Origin: Enterovibrio coralii
GTDB taxonomy: Bacteria > Pseudomonadota > Gammaproteobacteria > Enterobacterales > Vibrionaceae
Length of the DNA stretch: 64,000 bases
Reading direction: 5' to 3'
NCBI RefSeq assembly: GCF_001559595.1
Contig: NZ_LNTY01000059.1
Coordinates: 124,001-188,000, forward strand
The notes beneath the pieces are model-generated. The model made no database searches. It had not been told where the DNA came from and worked only from the letters and a program-made list of their open reading frames with translations. This document shows positions 1-6,444 of this stretch, one piece after another. The translations under genes and the position numbers were made by a program. Every line of letters begins with the position of its first letter. Positions within the stretch are counted from its first letter, which is position 1.

Positions 1-1
1 T

Positions 2-505
2 TTTCACCACATTGGCGGTATCGGGGTAGGATTTCCTAAATGGACAGAGCAAAGCCTCGGCAATCAAATCATGTTTTGCTCTACCAATCAGCAGCGGTTG
101 AGTCAGCTTCATCAATCAAAGTATTTCACAATGATGTTTGATCAAGGGCTGTTTGCGGTCACTGATGTAGAACCTGTTCCAGCAGATACCGCAGAGGTGC
201 GATTTTACCGAAACCAGGGCATTGCCAAGCTGTTTACAGGCGAGAAAAGAAGACGGCTTGAGAGAGCCAAGCGGCGAGCTGCTGAGCGTGGTGAAATGTT
301 TGACCCTGAAAGGATCGGAAGTAATCAGCCGATTGGAATGTTTCATCGAATACTCATGGATAGCCAGAGCACGCAACAACGATTCGTGTTGCATGTCCAA
401 AAGGAAGATGTCGCTGAAGCTTCTGGCACAGACTTTAATGGTTATGGGCTAGCAACTAATCGAGCGTATCGAGGAACAGTGCCGGATATACGTATTCCAG
501 TTTAA
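2..505 (+). CDS. cas6: Cas6/Csy4 crRNA endonuclease of type I-F3 (5' truncated by window)
   Basis: The reading frame is open from base 2, so the gene starts upstream. Cas6 cuts the CRISPR transcript in the repeat hairpin and stays bound to the crRNA as part of the Cascade complex that, in I-F3, works with TniQ to direct transposition. From memory the sequence tracks the Tn6677 Cas6: an IGVGFP block near the visible start, a basic stretch ending RGEMFDP (Tn6677 has RGEQFDP), then FHRI, QSTQQRFVLH and a C-terminal YGLA...GTVPD block typical of Csy4 proteins. The RGE-FDP segment is not what I recall from defence-type I-F1 Csy4. The CRISPR array follows 127 bp downstream on the same strand, as expected for the last gene of a tniQ-cas8-cas7-cas6 operon. 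Confidence 0.9.
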   Translation, partial: FHHIGGIGVGFPKWTEQSLGNQIMFCSTNQQRLSQLHQSKYFTMMFDQGLFAVTDVEPVPADTAEVRFYRNQGIAKLFTGEKRRRLERAKRRAAERGEMFDPERIGSNQPIGMFHRILMDSQSTQQRFVLHVQKEDVAEASGTDFNGYGLATNRAYRGTVPDIRIPV

Positions 506-632
506 CCCTTTTTTGGATTGGGATTTTGCAGCTTTAGAAATCAGAAGCTTACAAAGTTGATGTAAAAAGGGTTTTGTTGGCGAAAGTGAGTTAATCGAAT
601 GATTTACATAGAAAACTATCCGTTTGACAACG

Positions 633-840
633 GTGTCCTGCCGCATAGGTAGCTGAGAAAATTAGGTATAGCGAACAAGCTTCCGTGTCACTGTGTCCTG
701 CCGCATAGGTAGCTGAGAAAATCAATTCATGATGAACGGGAGCGAGTTCAGCGTGTACTGCCGCATAGGCAGTTGAGATAAGGTCTGGAAGTTAGCAACC
801 CACACATGGAACCTAAACCTGCCGTAAGGCAGAAGTGAAA
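633..840 (+). CRISPR. Short I-F3 CRISPR array: two typical and two atypical 28-bp repeats
   Basis: Repeats end at exactly 660, 720, 780 and 840, a strict 60-bp period (28-bp repeat, 32-bp spacer). Repeats 1 and 2 (633-660, 693-720) are identical: GTGTCCTG, CCGCATAGGTAG, CTGAGAAA. Repeat 3 (753-780) has several changes (GTGTACTG start, GAGATA end) and a perfect CTGCC/GGCAG stem. Repeat 4 (813-840) is strongly diverged at its 5' side but keeps a CTGCC-GTAA-GGCAG hairpin and a GAAA tail. The orientation equals that of cas6. Spacers are 661-692, 721-752 and 781-812. Changed last repeats around a private homing spacer are the known I-F3 atypical-repeat arrangement. Confidence 0.92.
781..812 (+). 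other. Homing spacer: guide matching the SRP RNA gene (ffs)
   Basis: This 32-nt spacer lies between the two atypical repeats. Its first 20 bases, AGGTCTGGAAGTTAGCAACC, align without gaps to the conserved core of bacterial 4.5S RNA as I recall it from E. coli (AGGTCCGGAAGGAAGCAGCC). Mismatches are at positions 6, 12, 13 and 18, and further on at 24 and 30 among others. Positions 6, 12, 18, 24 and 30 are the ones flipped out in type I Cascade guides and need not pair. ffs is one of the attachment genes described for I-F3 CASTs. The protospacer in ffs would place insertion, about 48 bp beyond it, just past the 3' end of ffs. Confidence 0.8.
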
Positions 841-879
841 AAGCGACATGCCAGAAATTTTTAGCGTGTTTGAAACAAT

Positions 880-989
880 GGAAACCCCATAGGTTTCCTC
901 GCAGCGTGACTGCATGTAATTGGTCAGAGCCGGAAGGCAGCAGCCAGCATACAGAAAGCGGGTGCCGAGGGTTGGCTTGTGGGGTTTCC
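880..989 (+). ncRNA. ffs: 4.5S signal recognition particle RNA, element-borne divergent copy
   Basis: A 110-nt gene with the bacterial SRP RNA layout. Its ends form a perfect 10-bp stem (GGAAACCCCA at 880-889 with TGGGGTTTCC at 980-989). The apical loop region GGTCAG..CCGGAAGG..AGCAGCC (922-945) carries the GGAA tetraloop and the symmetric internal loop that binds Ffh. Aligned to E. coli 4.5S from memory, the 5' half has the same length up to GGTCAG (48 nt), and total length is equal (110 paired nt). The stems are diverged but paired, which argues for a functional RNA. It starts 39 bp after the CRISPR array and ends 16 bp before the stop codon of an opposing gene. No strong promoter or U-run terminator was seen. 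Confidence 0.85.
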
Positions 990-1005
990 ACCTACATAGG
1001 TTCAT

Positions 1006-1851
1006 TCATTCGCTAGGTCGCCAGCCTGCTTCAAAAGCCTTGTAGAGTTCTCTGAGGTTCTTGAATTCTCTACCAACATGCCTATTTACGCAGCGGCTAC
1101 ATATTTTTTTTGAGCTGGGTACGTAGTACTGGAAGCAAACCTGGCATTCGTGAGCTTGCCCGAAATTAATTTTCTCTTCCGACTTCGAATCTTCCTTTTC
1201 GGGAATCTTTTTTGGGGGGCTGGGAGCTAACCCCGTATCTTTTTCAGATACAAACTTGGAGTCTGTATTTGCTTGGTCTTCAGTTTGTGGATGTGGAAGT
1301 TCTCTATATAGCGTCGCATCTTGTCGTAACAGACTGGCTATACCTTCAATGGTTGAGCAATTTAGCAATGGTGAGTTTTTCACTTGAATGCAGCGGTGTA
1401 TGTGAAAGTCTCTATCTAGTTGAATAGTTCTCTGGCTACCCGGAAATGGGACATGAACCCCGATGAGATGTCCTATATCTGTAGTACCGACGACATCTAC
1501 AGTGCCATATTCTGATTGAGCATCCAGCTCCCACTTGTTGATATTCAGTGTGTACTCAAAACCGCCTTCAAAATCAAAAATGCAAATTGAGCTAAGTTTT
1601 ACAAGTTCCTGTCTGACTAACAGTGCGAGAGAAGTTTCTGGAGAGTAAGAGCAAAGCTCATCTGTTTTGATATCATTATCAGTGACGTGAGCGAAGCAGT
1701 GAGCATTAACTTGACCATGTCTAGCAACGACTTGTGTTCCACAGCTAAGGCAAATGCAGTCGCACTTCAAGCCCTGCTCTACATCATCTATACAGACTAT
1801 TTCATTGGTTAGAATTTTTTTCGCAAAGGCGATTTTTACTTCACCCACCAT
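1006..1851 (-). CDS. CoiA-like zinc-ribbon protein, function unknown
   Basis: 281 residues. The N-terminal part resembles the start of competence protein CoiA: CICLSCG followed by a spaced HCFAH forms a zinc-ribbon-like motif at about residues 32-54. The middle (about 70-165) could be a restriction-like fold but I see no clear nuclease residues. A low-complexity, charged linker (about 185-230) leads to a second Cys cluster, CQVCFQYY...CSRC, at about residues 236-255. It lies just downstream of the element-borne SRP RNA gene, pointing toward it, and is the last of the minus-strand cargo genes. CoiA-like N-termini occur in diverse accessory proteins, so no function is assigned. Confidence 0.6.
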   Translation of the reverse strand: MVGEVKIAFAKKILTNEIVCIDDVEQGLKCDCICLSCGTQVVARHGQVNAHCFAHVTDNDIKTDELCSYSPETSLALLVRQELVKLSSICIFDFEGGFEYTLNINKWELDAQSEYGTVDVVGTTDIGHLIGVHVPFPGSQRTIQLDRDFHIHRCIQVKNSPLLNCSTIEGIASLLRQDATLYRELPHPQTEDQANTDSKFVSEKDTGLAPSPPKKIPEKEDSKSEEKINFGQAHECQVCFQYYVPSSKKICSRCVNRHVGREFKNLRELYKAFEAGWRPSE

Positions 1852-1920
1852 TTAAAATAATAAACTCTCTGACAATGTTGTTAATTGAAGGGCAAGGAGA
1901 TGCTTGCCCCTTAGAGGTCT

Positions 1921-2349
1921 TTAGTTGGAGCAAACCGCAGCTGCATCAAGATTGATGCTACAGGTATTTGATCTCGGTGATTTCCAATAGGTCTTGTCAA
2001 ATTCAGCGTTGCAGCCAGCGTCTTCCATAAGTGCCACATGGCCATCACATATCAGCATGACCGCATTTTCCCCTTGGAATTCCTGTAGCAGTCGATAGTT
2101 AGCCACTTTTCCTTCTTTGGCTAGCGCCTCAAGCTCAGGTAGCTGATTGGGATTGGTTGAGGTGGCACTTGATATAATCTCTTCTTGACTGAGTCCTTCG
2201 GTATTCCCCCACTTAAGTTCACCGTCAACAGCTTGGGATACATCTTTCAGAATTGAAGCCATGTCATACATGACTTCATCCGAGTATTTGGCCTGTGTTG
2301 AGCAAGATGTTAAAGCCATAAGCAATGCAAGAGTAGTAATTAATCTCAT
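1921..2349 (-). CDS. Small lipoprotein, coupled to the phospholipase C gene
   Basis: Starting at MRLITT gives 142 residues with a lipoprotein signal peptide ending in lipobox LTSC, so the mature protein should be anchored by a lipidated Cys. The start is chosen because its ATG overlaps the stop of the upstream gene (ATGA at 2346-2349), a translational coupling signal, and because the longer start adds four residues without benefit. The mature part has further Cys residues (ICDG, AGCNA, NTCS, VCSN) that could form disulfides in the periplasm. I do not recognise the family. Coupling to a membrane-lipid hydrolase suggests a partner, possibly an inhibitor or immunity-like role, but this is inference only. 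Confidence 0.7.
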   Translation of the reverse strand: MRLITTLALLMALTSCSTQAKYSDEVMYDMASILKDVSQAVDGELKWGNTEGLSQEEIISSATSTNPNQLPELEALAKEGKVANYRLLQEFQGENAVMLICDGHVALMEDAGCNAEFDKTYWKSPRSNTCSINLDAAAVCSN

Positions 2350-3272
2350 TGGTTCCCCCAAGCTGTTAGCTGTCCGTTTTCACAGAGGCCTGTATCTAAA
2401 TTCCAATTTTTGAAGAAGTCTGTTTCTGCGCCGTCAAATACAGCTGCTGCGGCTTGTTCCCAAAACAGCTGGATAGTCTTAATCGCCTTATCAAAGACTT
2501 CGTCATAGTGTTTTGTCCCATCTGGCGTTTCGAGGCTTTCGATAAATGTTGTATCGACTTCCTCGTGTAGGGGATAGGTTAAGCCTTGTTTTGACGCAAC
2601 ATGCCGAGCCCAAGGAAACAAACGATGTGACTCCTCTGCGTTATCTACAACTGTTTGGAAACCTTTGTGCCAAGCGTTGATGTTAGGCTGACATTCACTG
2701 GCATAGTCTGGGTAGACTGCATTGAGCGCGGTGTGCCAGATGTCGCTGATAATCGGATCAATCGAACTGTCGTCATTAACATCAACGCAGCCGCCTATGT
2801 TTTCTTTTACACGGTCAGCCATGCCAATATCGCCTAGGTTCAATCGAGAAGACCAGATATAGGCATCTTGATTCATTTCACAAACACGATGGGCTTTAGC
2901 GTTTTCAGCGTAAGGGCCAACTTTCATTTCAACCACGGGATGAATGGTAATGTCAGCGGCAACGTGTGCGACGAAGCCACATAGCCACGCAAAGGCTTTT
3001 TCTTGGTGTTCGCTATTTACTGATTTCACTTGCTGAACGAGAGCGTTTATTAGCTTGCCGACATTGTTGTAATGCATTTCGTCAGCCCATTTGTTTTGGG
3101 CTGAATCCATGAGATCCAGATAAGGGTAATCAGGGCTGACGCAACCGAGTTCCAAATACCTTTTGTTTTGAGCTAAAGCCTTTTTGGCTTCTCGGGGCAT
3201 ATTTAGAATCATCAAAGCGTTGTTCGCAGAAGCCACGTTAACTGCGGTGATATGAGCAAAAGCGCCTGGCAT
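2346..3272 (-). CDS. Zinc-dependent phospholipase C family protein
   Basis: 308 residues from MPGAFAH; this start has GGAG six bases upstream and is preferred over an ATG four codons earlier. The N-terminal MPGAFAHIT, the LGCVSPDYPYLD block (about 43-54) and the CGFVAHVAADITIHPVV block (about 100-116) are typical of the zinc-dependent phospholipase C family (PF00882), with His and Asp residues as probable metal ligands. The enzyme would hydrolyse phospholipid head groups. No signal peptide is evident, so it may act in the cytoplasm. It overlaps the lipoprotein gene by ATGA and lies about 120 bp downstream of the CBASS effector on the same strand; it could be a separate cargo unit or an extra lipid-attacking part of the same defence island. 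Confidence 0.75.
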   Translation of the reverse strand: MPGAFAHITAVNVASANNALMILNMPREAKKALAQNKRYLELGCVSPDYPYLDLMDSAQNKWADEMHYNNVGKLINALVQQVKSVNSEHQEKAFAWLCGFVAHVAADITIHPVVEMKVGPYAENAKAHRVCEMNQDAYIWSSRLNLGDIGMADRVKENIGGCVDVNDDSSIDPIISDIWHTALNAVYPDYASECQPNINAWHKGFQTVVDNAEESHRLFPWARHVASKQGLTYPLHEEVDTTFIESLETPDGTKHYDEVFDKAIKTIQLFWEQAAAAVFDGAETDFFKNWNLDTGLCENGQLTAWGNQ

Positions 3273-3390
3273 AGTCATCTCCATTCATATTGAATGATGA
3301 GTTTACTATGTAATGTGCTTGTTGTTTTTCGACTCGAATCTGATAAAAGACAAAGAGTTAAACCAAGCTCTGTGTTCATCTTTATATCAA

Positions 3391-4512
3391 TTAAAATACT
3401 GTTTCTATGGCGGCTGGTTGCTTGTTCTTTACTATGGTGGGTAATGACGATGATCTATTTGGGATACAAATTCCCCATGGATATTTTAAGGTTTGGTTTC
3501 GCTCATACTGGTAAATAGTAACAGGGGGAAGATTTCGCCGATCGTAGGCTTGTCCGAACCTGAAGGCGACACTGTTTTGTGATGCCAATATTAGGTGGAT
3601 TTTCTCATATCCATCCACCAATTGAGCTTTAATGCATTCAATAAATTCATAGGCTAAGCGGTCTTGTTTTGTTTTGGACCAGTGGTTATTGAACCTTGGG
3701 TTCATAAGGCTAAGCTGAAGCAGGTTCATACCAGAGAAAGTATCTTTTATTGCTTCAATATCTGCGTGATAGGAAAATGATATAGCTACAACTAGCTCTT
3801 TTGATTCCTCGTTTTTGACAACGTTTTTCACAATAAATTTTTCATCGTCATCTTTACTTTTCAGCTCTCCCCATGATGATGACTCTCTATTCCAATCAAC
3901 TACTTGGATAGATGATTCATCGTCTAGGAGATAACCTGTAAGAAAGGCAAATGGCACTGGAACAATACCTCCGTAGATGATTTCGACATCGTCCGCCCCT
4001 TTTTGGAGTCTTCGCTCTTCGATTGACCGCTCGATCCCCAATACTTTATCTAGAGCCTTAGTTGGGTTGCTGACAGCACCGTTAGTTAAGCTATCTCTTA
4101 TGTCAATAACAATGCCGTTAACTTGTTTACCTTTGTTCAGGTTTCCAGCGAATGCTGAAAGAGTATCGTCTGAGGTGTTTACTAGTCCTCGTTGCTCAAT
4201 AGGAATAACTACTTTTTGGGATAGCCGTTTTCGTTCTGTGATGGCATCCAAAATTAACCATATTACGCCCAATGCAATAAGGAAAACGCCAATTGCAAAA
4301 GCGATAAAAACTAGTATTTCAGGAACTTCAGAGCTCGAAAACTTAACGCCAATAGAGTCATGAGCTGAGTCGTAAGCAACAGCCAAAGCCCAATCACCTG
4401 CTAGTGATAGAGTAAGGAGAGTTATCCCACTACCTAATACTCTTGCTGCTGGCGACTTGCGTCGAAAAAGCCACTTTATCGTATTCTTTAGAACTGTATT
4501 TATGTTGGACAT
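3391..4512 (-). CDS. CBASS effector with two TM segments and a SAVED domain (Cap14-like)
   Basis: 373 residues. Two hydrophobic helices lie at about residues 26-48 and 64-88, followed by a soluble region. The C-terminal 200 residues look like a SAVED nucleotide-sensing domain: a beta strand with HLILASQNSVAF, then FGQAYDRRNLPPVTIYQYE and a final KYPWGI strand. Two TM helices plus SAVED is the layout of Cap14. In known systems a cyclic oligonucleotide made by the CD-NTase binds SAVED and the TM part breaks the inner membrane, killing the infected cell. The ATG lies one base after the stop of the E2-like gene, with AAGGGA as ribosome site, so the three genes are one operon. Confidence 0.82.
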   Translation of the reverse strand: MSNINTVLKNTIKWLFRRKSPAARVLGSGITLLTLSLAGDWALAVAYDSAHDSIGVKFSSSEVPEILVFIAFAIGVFLIALGVIWLILDAITERKRLSQKVVIPIEQRGLVNTSDDTLSAFAGNLNKGKQVNGIVIDIRDSLTNGAVSNPTKALDKVLGIERSIEERRLQKGADDVEIIYGGIVPVPFAFLTGYLLDDESSIQVVDWNRESSSWGELKSKDDDEKFIVKNVVKNEESKELVVAISFSYHADIEAIKDTFSGMNLLQLSLMNPRFNNHWSKTKQDRLAYEFIECIKAQLVDGYEKIHLILASQNSVAFRFGQAYDRRNLPPVTIYQYERNQTLKYPWGICIPNRSSSLPTIVKNKQPAAIETVF

Positions 4513-4513
4513 T

Positions 4514-4999
4514 TTATCCCTTCAAATGCTTATCGTTGACTACGGATAATTGAGAAAGATATTGCTCGATGGTTAGCTCTCCTGGGTGTACACCGCCACC
4601 GAGCCATTCTCCGGTAGAAAGCCACAATTCCCAATACAATAGCCATTCCATTGTCCAAGGAATGATCGACTCGGCGATTAACATTTTTGAGTGCCAATCG
4701 TTAGAACCTCTTCGGTTGAAAAGCACGCAAGGCTTCGTGTTTGAGTCCGAGTAGAATTCATGTGGTGATCGTTTCCCATCCGCCAGTTCTCTTAGATTTG
4801 GATGTAGGATTTCAATGACAGGAATGTCATTAATGCCTCTCCAAGTTACTTGTACTTCATATTTCCTACTAAGTTTTGAAGGCTGCATGTACGATCTCCA
4901 CTCAAGCACAAGACCGTTTTGTCTCTTTACAACTCTCCCTTTACCTTCTGGGTAGAGGTTTTTTAGTGCCGCAAGCTGTTTATTCAAAACAAATCTCAT
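4514..4999 (-). CDS. CBASS E2-like protein (E2-only type II CBASS)
   Basis: 161 residues from MRFVLNKQ. This ATG is four bases past the stop of the CD-NTase gene and gives an operon-like junction; the longer ORF start at 5062 would overlap the CD-NTase by about 60 bp. Motifs fit the prokaryotic E2-like family of short type II CBASS: HPNL, then KPCVLF with the likely catalytic Cys, then IIPWTMEWLLYWELWLSTGEW and GGGVHPG. Such proteins have a ubiquitin-conjugating fold and are thought to modify or prime the CD-NTase. No E1 (Cap2 with adenylation domain) or JAB protease gene is present next to it, so this is the minimal E2-only form. Confidence 0.8.
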   Translation of the reverse strand: MRFVLNKQLAALKNLYPEGKGRVVKRQNGLVLEWRSYMQPSKLSRKYEVQVTWRGINDIPVIEILHPNLRELADGKRSPHEFYSDSNTKPCVLFNRRGSNDWHSKMLIAESIIPWTMEWLLYWELWLSTGEWLGGGVHPGELTIEQYLSQLSVVNDKHLKG

Positions 5000-5003
5000 A
5001 AAG

Positions 5004-6266
5004 CTAATCCGATAGCTCACCGAAAAAATTGTGCTTCGGTACTGGCTTTGCGAGGGCAACACCAGGTATCCCCAGACCCAGCCCCGTACTAGCTATAATC
5101 GCTTGGTTTAGAGCTCTTCTTGTAGTCAGAGTGTCTGCTAATATGCCAGCTAGCCCTTTAGTAGATTGAGCTCCAAATATTTTTGTTGCCGTAGCAACGG
5201 TTTGGTCTAAGCCCTGATTGAACTCCAGAATTTCAACGATGTCGTTCTTTGCGTCCTCATACCAAGCTTTGAACGATTGAGCCAAGATTGGTTTTTCTCT
5301 CCATTTATCTGCGAAATTTTCTGTTGGCAGTGATGGGTTAACGATTTCATATTGAATCGTTCCATCAGACAGAGGTTTGCCGTGGATATAGGTAGGCATA
5401 CTTTCGATGACATCCAGCATAAGATCGAAGGGATTGTCATATTCTTTGCCTGAGGCAATGCAATCGTTATAGGCACGGGCTGCTAGAGTTGTCAGCACAA
5501 TGCTTATTGGAGCAAAGTCTTTGTAGAAATTTCCTTCATCACTTTTCCAGATATCACGGTGTCTTTTTAAAAGCTGAACGACTATCTGAAGTACCGTTTT
5601 TCGGGTTTGGCCTGGGAGATCTTCAACAGTACCGGCTCTGAGTTCTTGCTTTGATTTATATGCGCTTCTTCTGCTCCATCGCACTTCCTTGCTACAGATT
5701 GATCTGAACCAAGCTCTGTATCCATAAGGATGAGACGGACTATTTGCCGTAAATATGTCCGCTACACGAACGCTGTTTTGTCGGCTTGGGCGAGACTGGT
5801 CTTCAGGCATGCTTGGAGTAATATCCATGTGGAAACTAGTGCCTTCTTCCGACCCATACTGCATTGTTACACATCGCCGTTTTGGTTCAGGTTCGACTTT
5901 CTCACTGTATCGACTCGACTGTTTTAATTCATGGATTAGATCTCTTAGAAGCTGATTTGCCTCATATTGATTCAAGGGGTAGCTCTGCTCGGGGAGGTGT
6001 AAAACAAGGTCAATGTCCATATCTGATTTCGCGTCTAGTGGTTTGACGGAAGTCCCAATACCCACGCTACCTTGGGCATAGATATAACAATCTTTAAGCC
6101 ATCCACCCCTATTGGAAAGGTAAGAACCAATAGCTTGGTACGCGGATTTGAGTTTGCCCAACTGGGTTTCAGTAAGATCCAAATTGGATGTTATGTGAGC
6201 GATCATCTCGAAGCTAAATTCCTTGTCGCTCTGACTAAGCTGTCTTAGTGCTTTAAAGTTCTGCAT
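5004..6266 (-). CDS. CBASS cyclic-oligonucleotide synthase (CD-NTase)
   Basis: 420 residues, the first gene of the CBASS operon. The nucleotidyltransferase core is clear: GS at residues 66-67, D84 and D86 in SDMDIDLVLH, and a third acidic residue D148 in HMDITPS. These bind two metals for making a cyclic di- or trinucleotide signal. The alpha-helical remainder (about 190-370) is as in other CD-NTases. The C-terminus ends NFFGELSD rather than in a plain glycine tail. A GAGGAT ribosome site precedes the ATG. The operon is divergent from a WYL regulator gene, with a palindrome between them. The nucleotide product and clade cannot be told from the sequence by eye. Confidence 0.88.
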   Translation of the reverse strand: MQNFKALRQLSQSDKEFSFEMIAHITSNLDLTETQLGKLKSAYQAIGSYLSNRGGWLKDCYIYAQGSVGIGTSVKPLDAKSDMDIDLVLHLPEQSYPLNQYEANQLLRDLIHELKQSSRYSEKVEPEPKRRCVTMQYGSEEGTSFHMDITPSMPEDQSRPSRQNSVRVADIFTANSPSHPYGYRAWFRSICSKEVRWSRRSAYKSKQELRAGTVEDLPGQTRKTVLQIVVQLLKRHRDIWKSDEGNFYKDFAPISIVLTTLAARAYNDCIASGKEYDNPFDLMLDVIESMPTYIHGKPLSDGTIQYEIVNPSLPTENFADKWREKPILAQSFKAWYEDAKNDIVEILEFNQGLDQTVATATKIFGAQSTKGLAGILADTLTTRRALNQAIIASTGLGLGIPGVALAKPVPKHNFFGELSD

Positions 6267-6344
6267 GTCCAGTTGATCCTCAAATCTGCATGGAAGTAAT
6301 CAAACTATATTCATATGCGACATAATTTAACGGATCGAAATGAT

Positions 6345-6360
6345 ACGATCAATAGATCGT
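6345..6360. promoter_or_regulatory. Palindromic operator candidate for the CapW-type regulator
   Basis: A perfect inverted repeat ACGATC-AATA-GATCGT lies in the 178-bp divergent spacer between the CD-NTase gene and the WYL regulator gene, about 80 bp from each start. GATC motifs recur on both sides (6333, 6364), extending the symmetry loosely. CapW/BrxR regulators bind palindromes in exactly this position and repress the defence operon. Assignment as the binding site is inference from position and symmetry. Confidence 0.5.
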
Positions 6361-6444
6361 GTTGATCTTTTTTATGTTTTCATATTACACTTGAAAAGTA
6401 TCCTTGCTATGATGTTCCCAAAGAACACTAGTCGGTAATGAAAA

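Noticed and set aside
71..505. Cas6 starting at the ATG at position 71
   Set aside because: The frame is open to base 2 and upstream codons encode conserved Cas6 sequence (IGVGFP), so the ATG is internal.
506..840. Ordinary defence-type I-F1 CRISPR-Cas locus
   Set aside because: The cas6 segment resembles Tn6677 Cas6, the array is tiny with degenerate last repeats, and TnsB-type repeats end the region at 7613.
873..900. A fifth CRISPR repeat in phase
   Set aside because: The sequence at the expected phase lacks the CTGCC/GGCAG hairpin; it is the 5' end of the SRP RNA.
880..989. The SRP RNA gene as the host attachment gene just outside the transposon
   Set aside because: CRISPR array and gene are only 39 bp apart with no TnsB repeats or TGT end between them, and a cargo gene ends 16 bp after the RNA; insertion by the guide would place the element on the 3' side with its end there, which is not seen.
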